A DNA stretch of 64,000 nt, from NCBI RefSeq assembly GCF_023208195.1, contig NZ_CP060034.1, positions 2,170,001-2,234,000 of the forward strand, written 5' to 3'. Shown in pieces: positions 33,831-41,984 of the stretch. Under the pieces are notes generated by a model that ran no database searches, had not been told where the DNA came from, and was given only the letters and a program-made list of their open reading frames with translations. Made by a program: the position numbers and the translations under genes. Each line of letters opens with the position of its first letter. The first letter of the stretch is position 1. The stretch is from Nocardioides sp. InS609-2. Lineage in GTDB: Bacteria; Actinomycetota; Actinomycetes; Propionibacteriales; Nocardioidaceae.

Positions 33831-36380
33831 GTGACCAGAGCCCAGCAGCTGCGCCGCGTCGCAGCCGCAGTTCTCGCAGCCGTGGCGCTGGTCGTCGGAG
33901 CCACCTTGCTGCCTGCGCACACCGGCGCCCGCGACGGCAGCCTCCTCACGGCGTACGACGCGTCGAGGGTCGTCGCGATCGGGCCCGACCTGGCCGGGGT
34001 CGCGCACAGCCACAACGACCCGGCCACCAAGAACGCGCTGGGCCGCGGCGGCGAGGTCTCGGCCGAGACGGTCGACCCCACGTCCCGCCAGGACGCCGCT
34101 TCGAACGCGGCGTACGTCGCCCGCGAGCGCGCGCTGCCCGACCCGCGGCTGACCACGGTCCCGGTGATGCAGAAGCGCCGCGCCGTGCCGCAGGACCGCT
34201 ACGCGATGGCCGGCGGCTGCTACACCGTGCAGGCGCCGAACGGCACCTACATCAGCCGTGACGGTGGCGCTGGTCTCACCACCACGACCACCCGTCGGAG
34301 CGACGCCGAGCCGTTCACGTTCCGCGCCACCGACCTCGGCGTCTACCTGCTCTTCGGCACGGCGTCCGACTTCGTCGGCTCCCCCGCCACCACCGGCGCC
34401 GCCGCCATGGCCGCCGCGCCGAGCCCCGCGACCGAGTGGACCGCTCGCAAGACCCGTCGCGGGTTCCTCTTCTCCGTCGGCGAGGGCAGGCACCTCTCCC
34501 TCACCGGCCACACCGTCACCGTCTCGCCGAAGGCCGTGCCGTTCCGGCTCGCCCGCACGACCGGCTGCACCGCCTACCCCGAGAGCCAGGTCGACGTGAG
34601 CGGTCGTCCGCACGCCGGCGTGACGTCGTACCAGGAGGTCCGCGGCTACGTCGACGCGCACACGCACGGCCAGGCCTGGGAGTTCCTCGGCGGCCAGGTG
34701 CACTGTGGCAAGCCGTGGGACGAGTACGGCCCGGCGTACGCACTCAAGGACTGCGTCGACCACAGCGTCACGGGTGGCAACGGGGCGGCCCTCGAGGCGC
34801 TCCTGTCCGGCGAGCCGACCCACGACCCCGTCGGCTGGCCGACGTTCAAGGACTGGCCGGCACCCAACTCGCTCACCCACGAGGGCACCTACTACAAGTG
34901 GATGGAGCGGTCCTGGCGGGCCGGCCAGCGCGTCTTCGTCAACCTGCTCGTCGAGAACAACAAGCTCTGCGAGATCTACCCGCTCAAGCGCAACTCCTGC
35001 GACGACATGGACTCCCTGCGGTTGCAGGCGCACGACATGTACGAGTTCCAGGACTACATCGACGCGCAGTACGGCGGCCCCGGCAAGGGCTGGTACCGCA
35101 TCGTCACGTCGCCCTGGCAGGCGCGGAAGGTCATCAACGCCGGCAAGCTCGCGGTGGTGATGGGCATCGAGACAAGCCTGCCGTTCGGGTGCACGTACAA
35201 GAAGGTGCCGCTGCTCGGCGACCAGCCCGCATGCACGACGGCCCAGATCGACGCCGGCCTCGACGAGATGCGCGCGCTCGGCGTGCGCCAGATGGAGCTG
35301 GTCAACAAGTTCGACAACGCGCTCTCGGGCATCGCCGGCGACAACGGCACGACGGGTGCCGTGGTCAACGCGGCCAACTTCCTCGAGACCGGGTCCTACT
35401 GGGACATGCAGCACTGCGCGCCGGCTGACGGCGAAAGCTCGGACCATGCGCAGTTCGCCGCACCCGACATCAGTGCCGGCCAACAGGATGCGCTGTTCGG
35501 CGCGGTCGGCCAGCTGTTCGGGTTGGCCAACCTAGGGACGCTGCCGCTCTACGGCCCGCCGGCGCACTGCAACTCCCGCGGGCTCACCAACCTCGGCGCC
35601 CACCTGGTCGACCGGCTGATGGCCAAGAACATGCTGATCGACCCCGACCACATGAGCGTCAAGGCCCGCGACTCCCTGCTCTCCCAACTCGAGGCCAACA
35701 GCTACGCCGGCGTGCTGTCGAGCCACTCGTGGTCGACACCCGACGCCTACCCCCGGATCTATGAGCTCGGCGGCTACGTCGCGCCGTACGCCGGTGACTC
35801 GACCGGCTTCGTCGAGAAGTGGCGCCGGCACCTGGGCTGGGCCGACCCGCGCTACTACTTCGGCTTCGGCTACGGCGCCGACATGAACGGCCTCGGTGCC
35901 CAGGGCAACCCGCGGGGCCCTGCGGCCGCCAACCCGGTGACCTACCCCTTCAAGGGTTTCAACGGCGTCACGGTCGACAAGCAGCGCGCGGGCCAGCGGG
36001 TCTACGACATCAACGTCGACGGTGTCGCGCAGTACGGCCAGTACGCCGACTGGATCGAGGACATCACGCACGTCGCCGGCGCCGACGGCCCGGCGCTGGA
36101 GGACGACATGATGCGCGGCGCCGAGGCCTACCTGCAGACGTGGGAACGCGCCCAGGGCATCGCCCCCGACTCGTGCCGCAACCCCGACCTCCAGGTCGGC
36201 GTGAAGAAGTTCAAGAGGGCCGCCCGCCCCGGTACGACGATCCGCACGCTCATGCACCGGGTCGGCCAGCCGTGGCAGCGGCTGGGCTCACGTTTCGTCT
36301 ACTGTGCCGGCACCGGGGCCAAGGACGTGAAGCTGACCGTGCGGCTCACCGACAATGGCAAGGTCAGCGCCACGCGGTGA
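33831..36380 (+). CDS. Secreted M19-like amidohydrolase-superfamily protein
   Basis: This 849-residue protein starts at GTG 33831 with GGGAGG six bases upstream. An N-terminal hydrophobic segment (AAAVLAAVALVVGATLLPA) is a signal peptide. Residues 105-245 resemble an actin-cross-linking-like beta-trefoil ('YTVQAPNGTYISRDG'). The catalytic part has DAHTHGQAWEFLGG, ENNKLCE, 'KLAVVMGIETSLPFGC', LIDPDHMSVKARD, SSHSWSTPD and FGFGYGADMNG. These are placed like the metal ligands of membrane dipeptidase (M19) enzymes, though they are divergent. Extracellular; substrate unknown. Confidence 0.7.
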   Translation: MTRAQQLRRVAAAVLAAVALVVGATLLPAHTGARDGSLLTAYDASRVVAIGPDLAGVAHSHNDPATKNALGRGGEVSAETVDPTSRQDAASNAAYVARERALPDPRLTTVPVMQKRRAVPQDRYAMAGGCYTVQAPNGTYISRDGGAGLTTTTTRRSDAEPFTFRATDLGVYLLFGTASDFVGSPATTGAAAMAAAPSPATEWTARKTRRGFLFSVGEGRHLSLTGHTVTVSPKAVPFRLARTTGCTAYPESQVDVSGRPHAGVTSYQEVRGYVDAHTHGQAWEFLGGQVHCGKPWDEYGPAYALKDCVDHSVTGGNGAALEALLSGEPTHDPVGWPTFKDWPAPNSLTHEGTYYKWMERSWRAGQRVFVNLLVENNKLCEIYPLKRNSCDDMDSLRLQAHDMYEFQDYIDAQYGGPGKGWYRIVTSPWQARKVINAGKLAVVMGIETSLPFGCTYKKVPLLGDQPACTTAQIDAGLDEMRALGVRQMELVNKFDNALSGIAGDNGTTGAVVNAANFLETGSYWDMQHCAPADGESSDHAQFAAPDISAGQQDALFGAVGQLFGLANLGTLPLYGPPAHCNSRGLTNLGAHLVDRLMAKNMLIDPDHMSVKARDSLLSQLEANSYAGVLSSHSWSTPDAYPRIYELGGYVAPYAGDSTGFVEKWRRHLGWADPRYYFGFGYGADMNGLGAQGNPRGPAAANPVTYPFKGFNGVTVDKQRAGQRVYDINVDGVAQYGQYADWIEDITHVAGADGPALEDDMMRGAEAYLQTWERAQGIAPDSCRNPDLQVGVKKFKRAARPGTTIRTLMHRVGQPWQRLGSRFVYCAGTGAKDVKLTVRLTDNGKVSATR

Positions 36381-36435
36381 AGTTCCAGGCGATCGCCTGC
36401 AGGGCTTCCTCAGCACCGTCACCTTCCGGTCCACC

Positions 36436-37103
36436 TCATGCAGAGTCGCCCGCGAACGTGCCCGGCGAATTGATGTCCACGGGCTCGAGGAAGCCCCGAT
36501 CGACGTACCAACGCGTCGGACGGTCAAGAACGATCATCGCGCCACCACCCGGCTGCTCGAACCAGGGGGCAGCGACGCCTTCGCGCACGCTTTCCGGCAG
36601 GTTCGACGCGACGCGAAGCGTGAGGTACGGCGCCCCCACATCGCTCGGAGGCTGAGACCTCATCGGGAACGACGTGCCCAGTGCGTACAGGTGATGACCG
36701 GTCTCCGATCCGATCGAGTCCAGCAGGTCCCCCGGCTCCAGCCCATTGGTTCCGGGCGCACCGCCACGGCTCCTCGTGCGTCGCACGATCGCCTCACCGG
36801 TCCTTCTTCCCGCTCGGACTCCGTCAGGGGCGCGGTGCGAAGCGGGATCGGGGTCACCGCGAGCCGCACTGCCAGGTCGATCGCGTCCTTCGCCGTCCAC
36901 ATCGACTCGTACTGGACGAGCTTCCCGCGACCGAGCGCACCCACCATGAGCTGCGCGCCGTACGGCAACAGGACCCAAGGGCCCTCCGGAGGAGGCGGTG
37001 CGCCCGGCTCAGGCGCCGACCCCCACACCACGGTCGCGGGGTCGGCGCCTGCCTCACTGAGCGCACGCGCCAGCTGAGCCGCCCCTTCGGTGTGAGCGTT
37101 CAC
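36436..37103 (-). pseudogene. TNT-type toxin module gene, frameshifted
   Basis: The N-terminal part reads from ATG 37103 (MNAHTEGAAQLARALSEAG) to about 36785. Homology then continues in another frame: GEAIVRRTRSRGG, LLDSIGSETGHHLYALGTSF and VAAPWFEQPGGGAMIVLDRP to the stop at 36436. The second half is a TNT (tuberculosis necrotising toxin, NAD glycohydrolase) domain, like the neighbouring gene 37199-37864, whose N-domain it also shares. One frameshift near GAAGGACCGGTGAGG breaks it. It could be a pseudogene or a sequencing error. Confidence 0.65.
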
Positions 37104-37198
37104 TCCTCATCCGCCTTTCCGAGACGTACCCGTTGTCCACGCAATTTGTCCACGCAATTGGAGGTTGTGCCCGAGGTCGTACTACGTACTGCAGCCCG

Positions 37199-37864
37199 TC
37201 AGTCACGGGGCACAGCGAACGGCGTGAGCATCCCGATGTCGACGTAATAGGCCAGCACCCGGTCGAGCTTCACGAGCAGTCCTCCCCCGGGCTGTCCGAA
37301 GCCTTCGGGCACGACGCCCACCCGGCATGTTGCCGGCAGCGCCCGCGAGACGACGTAGCCGCTGCGCACCTCGTTGAGATCGGTGGGCGGCAACGACCGC
37401 TGGGACATCGGGGTGTCGTAGAGGTACAGGCAGTGACCGCTGCTGGTGCCGATGTGGTCGAACGGCGCACCGACCGGCACCTCTGCGCCGGTGACCGGCC
37501 CGTTCGCCGATGCTTCGGCGACAGCGTTGCGAGCACCTAGGGCAGCCGCGGTCAGCTCGGCGCGGGTGCGGCGGATGTCAGCGACATCGCGCTGCCGCGC
37601 CCAGAGTCCCAGCACCCGAGCGGCGTCTTCGGGCTCGGAGAAGGCAGCGAAGGGTGCGAACTCGCCACGGTCCATGCCACCGACGACGAAACCCCCCGAC
37701 GACGTCGGGAAAAGCAGCCACACGTGGCTGGGGGCGGCAGGCACCTGGTCCACCTGCACACCGACGACCACCTGCCCGAGGTCGGCACCCAGTTCCGCCG
37801 CCCGGCGCGAGACGTCGACGACCGACCACCGCTCAGCGTCGGGTTCCTGGTCCGCGGACGTCAT
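37199..37864 (-). CDS. TNT (NAD glycohydrolase toxin) domain protein
   Basis: This 221-residue protein starts at ATG 37864 (MTSADQEPDAERWSVVDV), eight bases past the upstream stop. Residues 1-110 form a small domain shared with the frameshifted neighbour. Residues 120-220 match the TNT fold: 'FDHIGTSSGHCLYLYDTPMS', QRSLPPTDLNEV, VVPEGFGQPGGG and 'YYVDIGMLTPF'. TNT domains of type VII-exported toxins hydrolyse NAD+. This protein lacks its own WXG or signal region, so it looks like an orphan or exchangeable toxin cassette downstream of the full toxin gene. Confidence 0.75.
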   Translation of the reverse strand: MTSADQEPDAERWSVVDVSRRAAELGADLGQVVVGVQVDQVPAAPSHVWLLFPTSSGGFVVGGMDRGEFAPFAAFSEPEDAARVLGLWARQRDVADIRRTRAELTAAALGARNAVAEASANGPVTGAEVPVGAPFDHIGTSSGHCLYLYDTPMSQRSLPPTDLNEVRSGYVVSRALPATCRVGVVPEGFGQPGGGLLVKLDRVLAYYVDIGMLTPFAVPRD

Positions 37865-37871
37865 CGGGTGG

Positions 37872-38372
37872 TCATTCGATGGCACCGACGAACTTGCCGG
37901 GGCTGGCCGGGACGAGCTCCGGTTGGCTGAGGGCCGCCCGGATGGCCTGGCCGATGAGCGCATCCCACTCCTCGCGTCCACGGACGGCCGACGGGTCGTG
38001 GCCCGCGACGTCGATCTCCTCGATCACGGTCACCGCGACGCCCTCCACCTCGATCCGCGTACCCCAGACCAGAGGCGTCGCAGGCATGAAGACCACCTCG
38101 CGCTCCTCGCGTCGCGCGGAGAACATCTCGATGGAGCGACCGCTCCTGCTCAAGATGGCGTAGACACCGCTGGTGGTGAAGTTCTCGGTGGCCACCCGGG
38201 GGTCCCGCGAAGCCGGGGTGAACTGGTGCGTGACGAGCGACGCAGCGCCGCTCTCCCACACGTCGGTGGTCACCCAGCCGCGGAATGCGACGCCGTCGTA
38301 CGGCGGCAGCTGCTCGAGCGTCCGGATGAACTGCTCCGCCTGGGACGGCGCAGGGGCCTGTTCGTCGCTCAC
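37872..38372 (-). CDS. Predicted ADP-ribosyltransferase-fold module
   Basis: This 166-residue protein shows an R-S-E-type ART pattern: VAFRGWV (Arg), HQFTPASRDPRVATENF (Ser-Thr strand) and REEREVVFMPATPL (ExE plus the typical hydrophobic-Pro strand). The start is GTG 38372, overlapping the upstream stop as GTGA. No secretion domain is present. It follows a type VII toxin gene with its own C-terminal ART domain, so it is most simply an additional toxin cassette. A catalytically dead immunity-like homologue is an alternative. Confidence 0.6.
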   Translation of the reverse strand: MSDEQAPAPSQAEQFIRTLEQLPPYDGVAFRGWVTTDVWESGAASLVTHQFTPASRDPRVATENFTTSGVYAILSRSGRSIEMFSARREEREVVFMPATPLVWGTRIEVEGVAVTVIEEIDVAGHDPSAVRGREEWDALIGQAIRAALSQPELVPASPGKFVGAIE

Positions 38373-39319
38373 GGGGTGTCCTCGTCATGCAGGTCGCTGA
38401 GCTCGGAGGCCGGCACGCGGAGGTACCACCCGCGTTCGGCGTCGCCCTGGGCTTCCCGCTCCCGAGCCCGCTCGGGCGTTCCGTGGAAGTCGACGAAGAC
38501 GTGTCCGTCCCGGACCGGCCCACGCACCGAAACCGGCTCTCCGCGCCACCGCGCGGCGACGGTCCGGTGGAACAGCCGACCGAGGGCCTGCCGAGGCAGG
38601 TCCACCCACGGGCCCTGAGGTCCGCGACCGAACTCGACGGCGTCGGGGAACTCCTCGTGGTCGGCATGCCCCCGGGGCACCCTCACGTCACGCTCGTCGG
38701 AAGAGAGGACCGGGAAGAGCCTACCGTGGTACTCGGCGATGTCGCCGTTGTGCCGGAGGCTGGCCTCCCGCTCGCGCGCCCGGTCGGCGTACCCCTGCTC
38801 GCGCAGCCGGGCCTCTTCCGCGTCGTCCACGCCGATGGCCGAGGTGCGCACCGCCCACTCGTCGGTCGGGGTGCCGAAGGGGACGTCGTTGTCGACGCGG
38901 TCGACGAGGTCGGTCGGCACCGGCCAGCCCGCGAGCCGGAGATCGGGCTCGCGCACCTCGACGGCGTGGTCGCCCTCGGCTGGCCACGGCCGCCCGTCGG
39001 CGCGCACGCAAGCCCAGGTCTGGTCGCCCGGGCCGCTGAGCACCAGCACCCGGCCGCCGCCGGCGACCGGCCGCAGCCCCTCGACCATCACGTCGTGACG
39101 CGCGCCGTCGGGTGCAGTCATCTGCGCGGGCGTCCGGCGGCGCACCTGGAAGACCGGCCCCTCGAAGCGCGTGTGCGGGACGTCGACCAGTCGGGCCGGG
39201 TTGACCGGCCCTCGGACCCGGCCCTGCTGGACGCCGGTGCCCGCGACGTCCTGCTGCCACGCCTCGCTCTCGCGGGCGCCGATCTCTGCCGGAGTGAGAC
39301 CGTCCCAGCGACGGGTCAC
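38369..39319 (-). CDS. Uncharacterised protein of the toxin locus, possible immunity factor
   Basis: This 316-residue soluble protein is rich in Asp, Glu and Arg, without signal peptide or membrane segment. It begins MTRRWDGLTPAEIGARESEAW and ends with a domain including HVFVDFHGTPERARERE. ATG 39319 overlaps the toxin stop as ATGA, the position usually taken by the cognate immunity gene. No family was recognised. Assignment as immunity protein rests on position only. Confidence 0.5.
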   Translation of the reverse strand: MTRRWDGLTPAEIGARESEAWQQDVAGTGVQQGRVRGPVNPARLVDVPHTRFEGPVFQVRRRTPAQMTAPDGARHDVMVEGLRPVAGGGRVLVLSGPGDQTWACVRADGRPWPAEGDHAVEVREPDLRLAGWPVPTDLVDRVDNDVPFGTPTDEWAVRTSAIGVDDAEEARLREQGYADRAREREASLRHNGDIAEYHGRLFPVLSSDERDVRVPRGHADHEEFPDAVEFGRGPQGPWVDLPRQALGRLFHRTVAARWRGEPVSVRGPVRDGHVFVDFHGTPERAREREAQGDAERGWYLRVPASELSDLHDEDTP

Positions 39320-40908
39320 GGACGCTCCCTCAGTACGAGGTGTCGCACGCCATCAGCTCCCACGGTGTTCTCGACCACATCGAACGCGGTGTTGCTCGGG
39401 AACAGGATCTCACCCTCGCCGCGGTAGGCCGAGAACGGGCTGACGTCCACGCCGCTCTGCCCCTCCACGGTGATGCGGGTCGGGTTGTCCTTCGAGGGGT
39501 CGATGAAGCCTTCGGCGACGCTCGGGCTGTGCGAGCTGCTCGAGAAGGCCGGGTCGTTGTACTGACCGGTGCGGCCGATGTCGTCGACGACGGAGTCGGG
39601 CAGGTTGGTGCCACGGTAGGTCGTGCCGGGCTGGGCCGGCAGCTCGGAGATGCCCTGGTTGGTGGCGTTAATCCGGGCCTCCACGGCCGGGTCTCCCGTG
39701 GGGAAGCGCAGCTCGGAGTTCATCCGCGTGTAGCCGTCGTTGGTGGTGTAGTCGTGCAGGCCGCGGATGCCCTCGGTGGAGAGCTCGGGGTGCTGGGCGT
39801 GCACCTCGTCGACCCACGACTCGATGTCGGGATGGCCGTGCGACAGGCCGTCGCCCGGCGCGTGGGGGATGTCGTCAAACTTGCCCACGTCAGCGAGGTT
39901 GTCGAGCTTGTTCAGGTCGCCGAGGTTGTCGAGCTTGCTCAGGTCCCCCAGGTTGTCGAGCTTGTTCATGTCGGCCAGCGCGTCGAAGGCATCGAGGGTG
40001 CCCTTGGTGCCCCGCGTGGCGACAGCGCCGGTGCCTGCCGTCAGCACGGCGACGACCGCGTCGGGCACCAGGTGGCCCAGGGCACGGGCGGGGTCGTCGG
40101 CCCAGGTGTCCCAGTCGAGCAGGGCCTTGCCGACGTTCTTGCCGAACCCGACCGGGTCCTCCTGCAGGGCGTTCCACATGCCCTCCACCGTCTCGAAGGA
40201 CAGCTCGTACTTCTTCATCAGCTCCTGGGGCGTGAGGTCGCCGGTGCCGACCTTCCAGGCATCGCTGATCATGTTGACCGGGCTGAACGGGAACATCGTC
40301 AGCAGGTCCCAAACCGCCTCGCCGGCACCCTCGATGATGCCGCCGACGAACTTCAGGCCCGACTCCAGCCAGTTGGGCTCCTCGGGTGCGTCCGCGCAGC
40401 CGGCCCGGACCTGACCCGCACACGTGTGGGCTGCGTTGTCGAGCGTCGACTTCGCGTCGTTGAACTCCGCGACCGCGTTGTCACGGATCGCCTGGCCCGG
40501 ATCGTCGAACGGGATGATCGTGAGCGACGAATAGACCCCCGCCGCCAGCTTCTGCTGGGCATCGGCCACGTCCGCGTCGTACGCCGCCTTGGCACTGTCG
40601 GTGACCTGGTCGCCGCGGTCGTACTCACCCTCGGCCCAGTCGGCCGTGACCTGGGCGTCCTGCACGGCGTCCGCATAGGTCAGCAGGGCAGCACCGGCCT
40701 TCTTGAACCCGTTGCCGGCCTTGACCCAGCGTTCCGGCTCCAGGTCATGCGCGTCGCGGAAGTGGTCGGCCGCCCGCCCGGTCCAGCCCGCGGTGTCGAT
40801 CTTCGAGAGCGCGTCGCCGGTGTCGTAGAAGACCTGACCCTTGTCAGAGGTGGTCTGCGCCCGGGACCGGATCGCGCCCGGGTTGCCCCGGATGGTGAAG
40901 TCGGGCAT
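39316..40908 (-). CDS. Type VII polymorphic toxin with C-terminal ADP-ribosyltransferase domain
   Basis: This is a 530-residue protein. Residues 1-130 form a WXG100-like helical secretion domain with TAGWTGRAADHFRDAH as the WxG turn. A linker carries hydrophobic segments (GHLVPDAVVAVLTAGTG) and a KLDNLGDLN-type 9-residue tandem repeat (residues 310-345). The C-terminal 100 residues are an ART toxin domain: YRGTNLP (Arg, about 432), FSSSSHS (about 455) and GEGEILFP (ExE, 498/500). It probably kills or inhibits competitors by ADP-ribosylation after export by a type VII (Esx) system. Two bases separate it from the WXG-like gene upstream. Confidence 0.85.
   Translation of the reverse strand: MPDFTIRGNPGAIRSRAQTTSDKGQVFYDTGDALSKIDTAGWTGRAADHFRDAHDLEPERWVKAGNGFKKAGAALLTYADAVQDAQVTADWAEGEYDRGDQVTDSAKAAYDADVADAQQKLAAGVYSSLTIIPFDDPGQAIRDNAVAEFNDAKSTLDNAAHTCAGQVRAGCADAPEEPNWLESGLKFVGGIIEGAGEAVWDLLTMFPFSPVNMISDAWKVGTGDLTPQELMKKYELSFETVEGMWNALQEDPVGFGKNVGKALLDWDTWADDPARALGHLVPDAVVAVLTAGTGAVATRGTKGTLDAFDALADMNKLDNLGDLSKLDNLGDLNKLDNLADVGKFDDIPHAPGDGLSHGHPDIESWVDEVHAQHPELSTEGIRGLHDYTTNDGYTRMNSELRFPTGDPAVEARINATNQGISELPAQPGTTYRGTNLPDSVVDDIGRTGQYNDPAFSSSSHSPSVAEGFIDPSKDNPTRITVEGQSGVDVSPFSAYRGEGEILFPSNTAFDVVENTVGADGVRHLVLRERP
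39898..39978 (-). repeat. Three 27-bp tandem repeats in the toxin linker
   Basis: Units starting GTTGTCGAGCTTG at 39898, 39925 and 39952 (plus strand) encode three KLDNL-containing nonapeptides. Period and sequence are nearly exact. They lie at the boundary between the secretion part and the toxin domain, a usual recombination point in polymorphic toxins. Confidence 0.85.
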
Positions 40909-40909
40909 C

Positions 40910-41236
40910 TCAGTCGAGCACCTTCACCGCGGCGACCGTGCTCGCGACGCCCTTGAGGGCGTCGTACCCGGCCTTGTCGGTCTCGAAGTAGTTCATCGCG
41001 ATCTTGCCGAGCCGGCCGGCCATCTCCTCGATGTCCTGGCAGAGGTTGTTGACGCCCTCCTCCCACCGGTTCTTGAACTCGTCGACGGCGTCCCAGACGA
41101 CGTCACTGCCGAGGTCGTCCTCGGACGGCACCAGATCCTCGACGTCCTTGTCCTTGAAAAGCTTGAGGGTGTCGTTGAGGCCCTGGGCGGCCTTGCCCAT
41201 GCTCTGGAGGTCGACCTCGAAGTCGTACGACGGCAT
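40910..41236 (-). CDS. WXG100/Esx-like protein
   Basis: This protein has 108 residues when started at ATG 41236 (MPSYDFEVDLQSMG), the usual type of start for Esx-like proteins; ATG 41263 would add nine residues. It is helical, with FKNRWEEGVNNL as the W-x-G-like turn between two helices. It is the first gene of the toxin operon, one base before the toxin ATG. Such small partners pair with the secretion domain of the toxin for type VII export. Confidence 0.75.
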   Translation of the reverse strand: MPSYDFEVDLQSMGKAAQGLNDTLKLFKDKDVEDLVPSEDDLGSDVVWDAVDEFKNRWEEGVNNLCQDIEEMAGRLGKIAMNYFETDKAGYDALKGVASTVAAVKVLD

Positions 41237-41328
41237 GGCCGGAGGCTTCCCATCTACAGGCATTCCAAACTCGGATGTTTTGGCGCTTCAAACATGGGGG
41301 ACGATGTGCGGGACGCAAGGAGAGACCG

Positions 41329-41640
41329 TTGACCATTTCGCTCGAGTACGGCGAGATCAGCGACGCCGCCAAGACCGTGGCCGAGGGAGTCGCCCCCCTC
41401 CGGGACCTGTTGACCGACCTCAGCGACTCGATCGAGACCGCGTCGGCCGGGTTCAAGGGCCAGGCCGCCGCCGGCATGGGCGAGGCGGTCATGTCGTGGT
41501 TCCAGGTGGCCGGCACGCTCGGGCCCATCCTCGAGGGCTACGCCGGCGCCCTGGTCGGCGTCGCCAACGAGCACATCACCAACGACGGCAACCAGGTCGA
41601 CCGGCACTCCCACCTGGCCGCCCGGCTCGGGGGCGAGTGA
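41329..41640 (+). CDS. WXG100-like small protein
   Basis: This protein has 103 residues when started at TTG 41329 (LTISLEYGEISDAAK), with AAGGAGAG immediately upstream; the ATG at 41275 lies before that ribosome site and in the overlapping divergent promoter. The helical hairpin has SAGFKGQAAAGMGEAVMSWF at the turn. It is probably an Esx family subunit, encoded divergently from the toxin operon and overlapping the next gene by one base pair (TGATG). Confidence 0.7.
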   Translation: MTISLEYGEISDAAKTVAEGVAPLRDLLTDLSDSIETASAGFKGQAAAGMGEAVMSWFQVAGTLGPILEGYAGALVGVANEHITNDGNQVDRHSHLAARLGGE

Positions 41641-41939
41641 TGAGCGAGCGCGGGCTCGTCGTGCACCAGGGGTCGCTGAGCGACATCGAGACTGCCATGG
41701 CGACAGCGACGCAGGCGGTCACCAACCACCTCATCAGCCTCCTCGACACGGTCAACGCGCAGACACCCACCTGGACGTATGAGACTCCGTCGAGGATCGC
41801 CCAGCAGGAGCAGGAGCAGAGACTGCGTGACGGCATCACCCGGCTCACGGATGCGCTCGACAGCATCAAGGCGGCCGTCGCCACCTATCGGGAGGACGCG
41901 CAGGAGATCGAGATCGAGAACGTCGCCATCGTCGGCTGA
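41640..41939 (+). CDS. Second WXG100-like small protein
   Basis: This 99-residue helical protein (ATG 41640) is coupled to the previous gene. The sequence QTPTWTYETPSRIAQQEQEQ contains Trp in the expected turn region. The two genes look like a heterodimeric Esx pair. No secretion ATPase (EccC) gene is in this window, so the export machinery must be encoded elsewhere. Confidence 0.65.
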   Translation: MSERGLVVHQGSLSDIETAMATATQAVTNHLISLLDTVNAQTPTWTYETPSRIAQQEQEQRLRDGITRLTDALDSIKAAVATYREDAQEIEIENVAIVG

Positions 41940-41984
41940 GGTCCGGCTCCCCACGCCCGGCCGCATTGAGGCAAGGTGGGCGTC

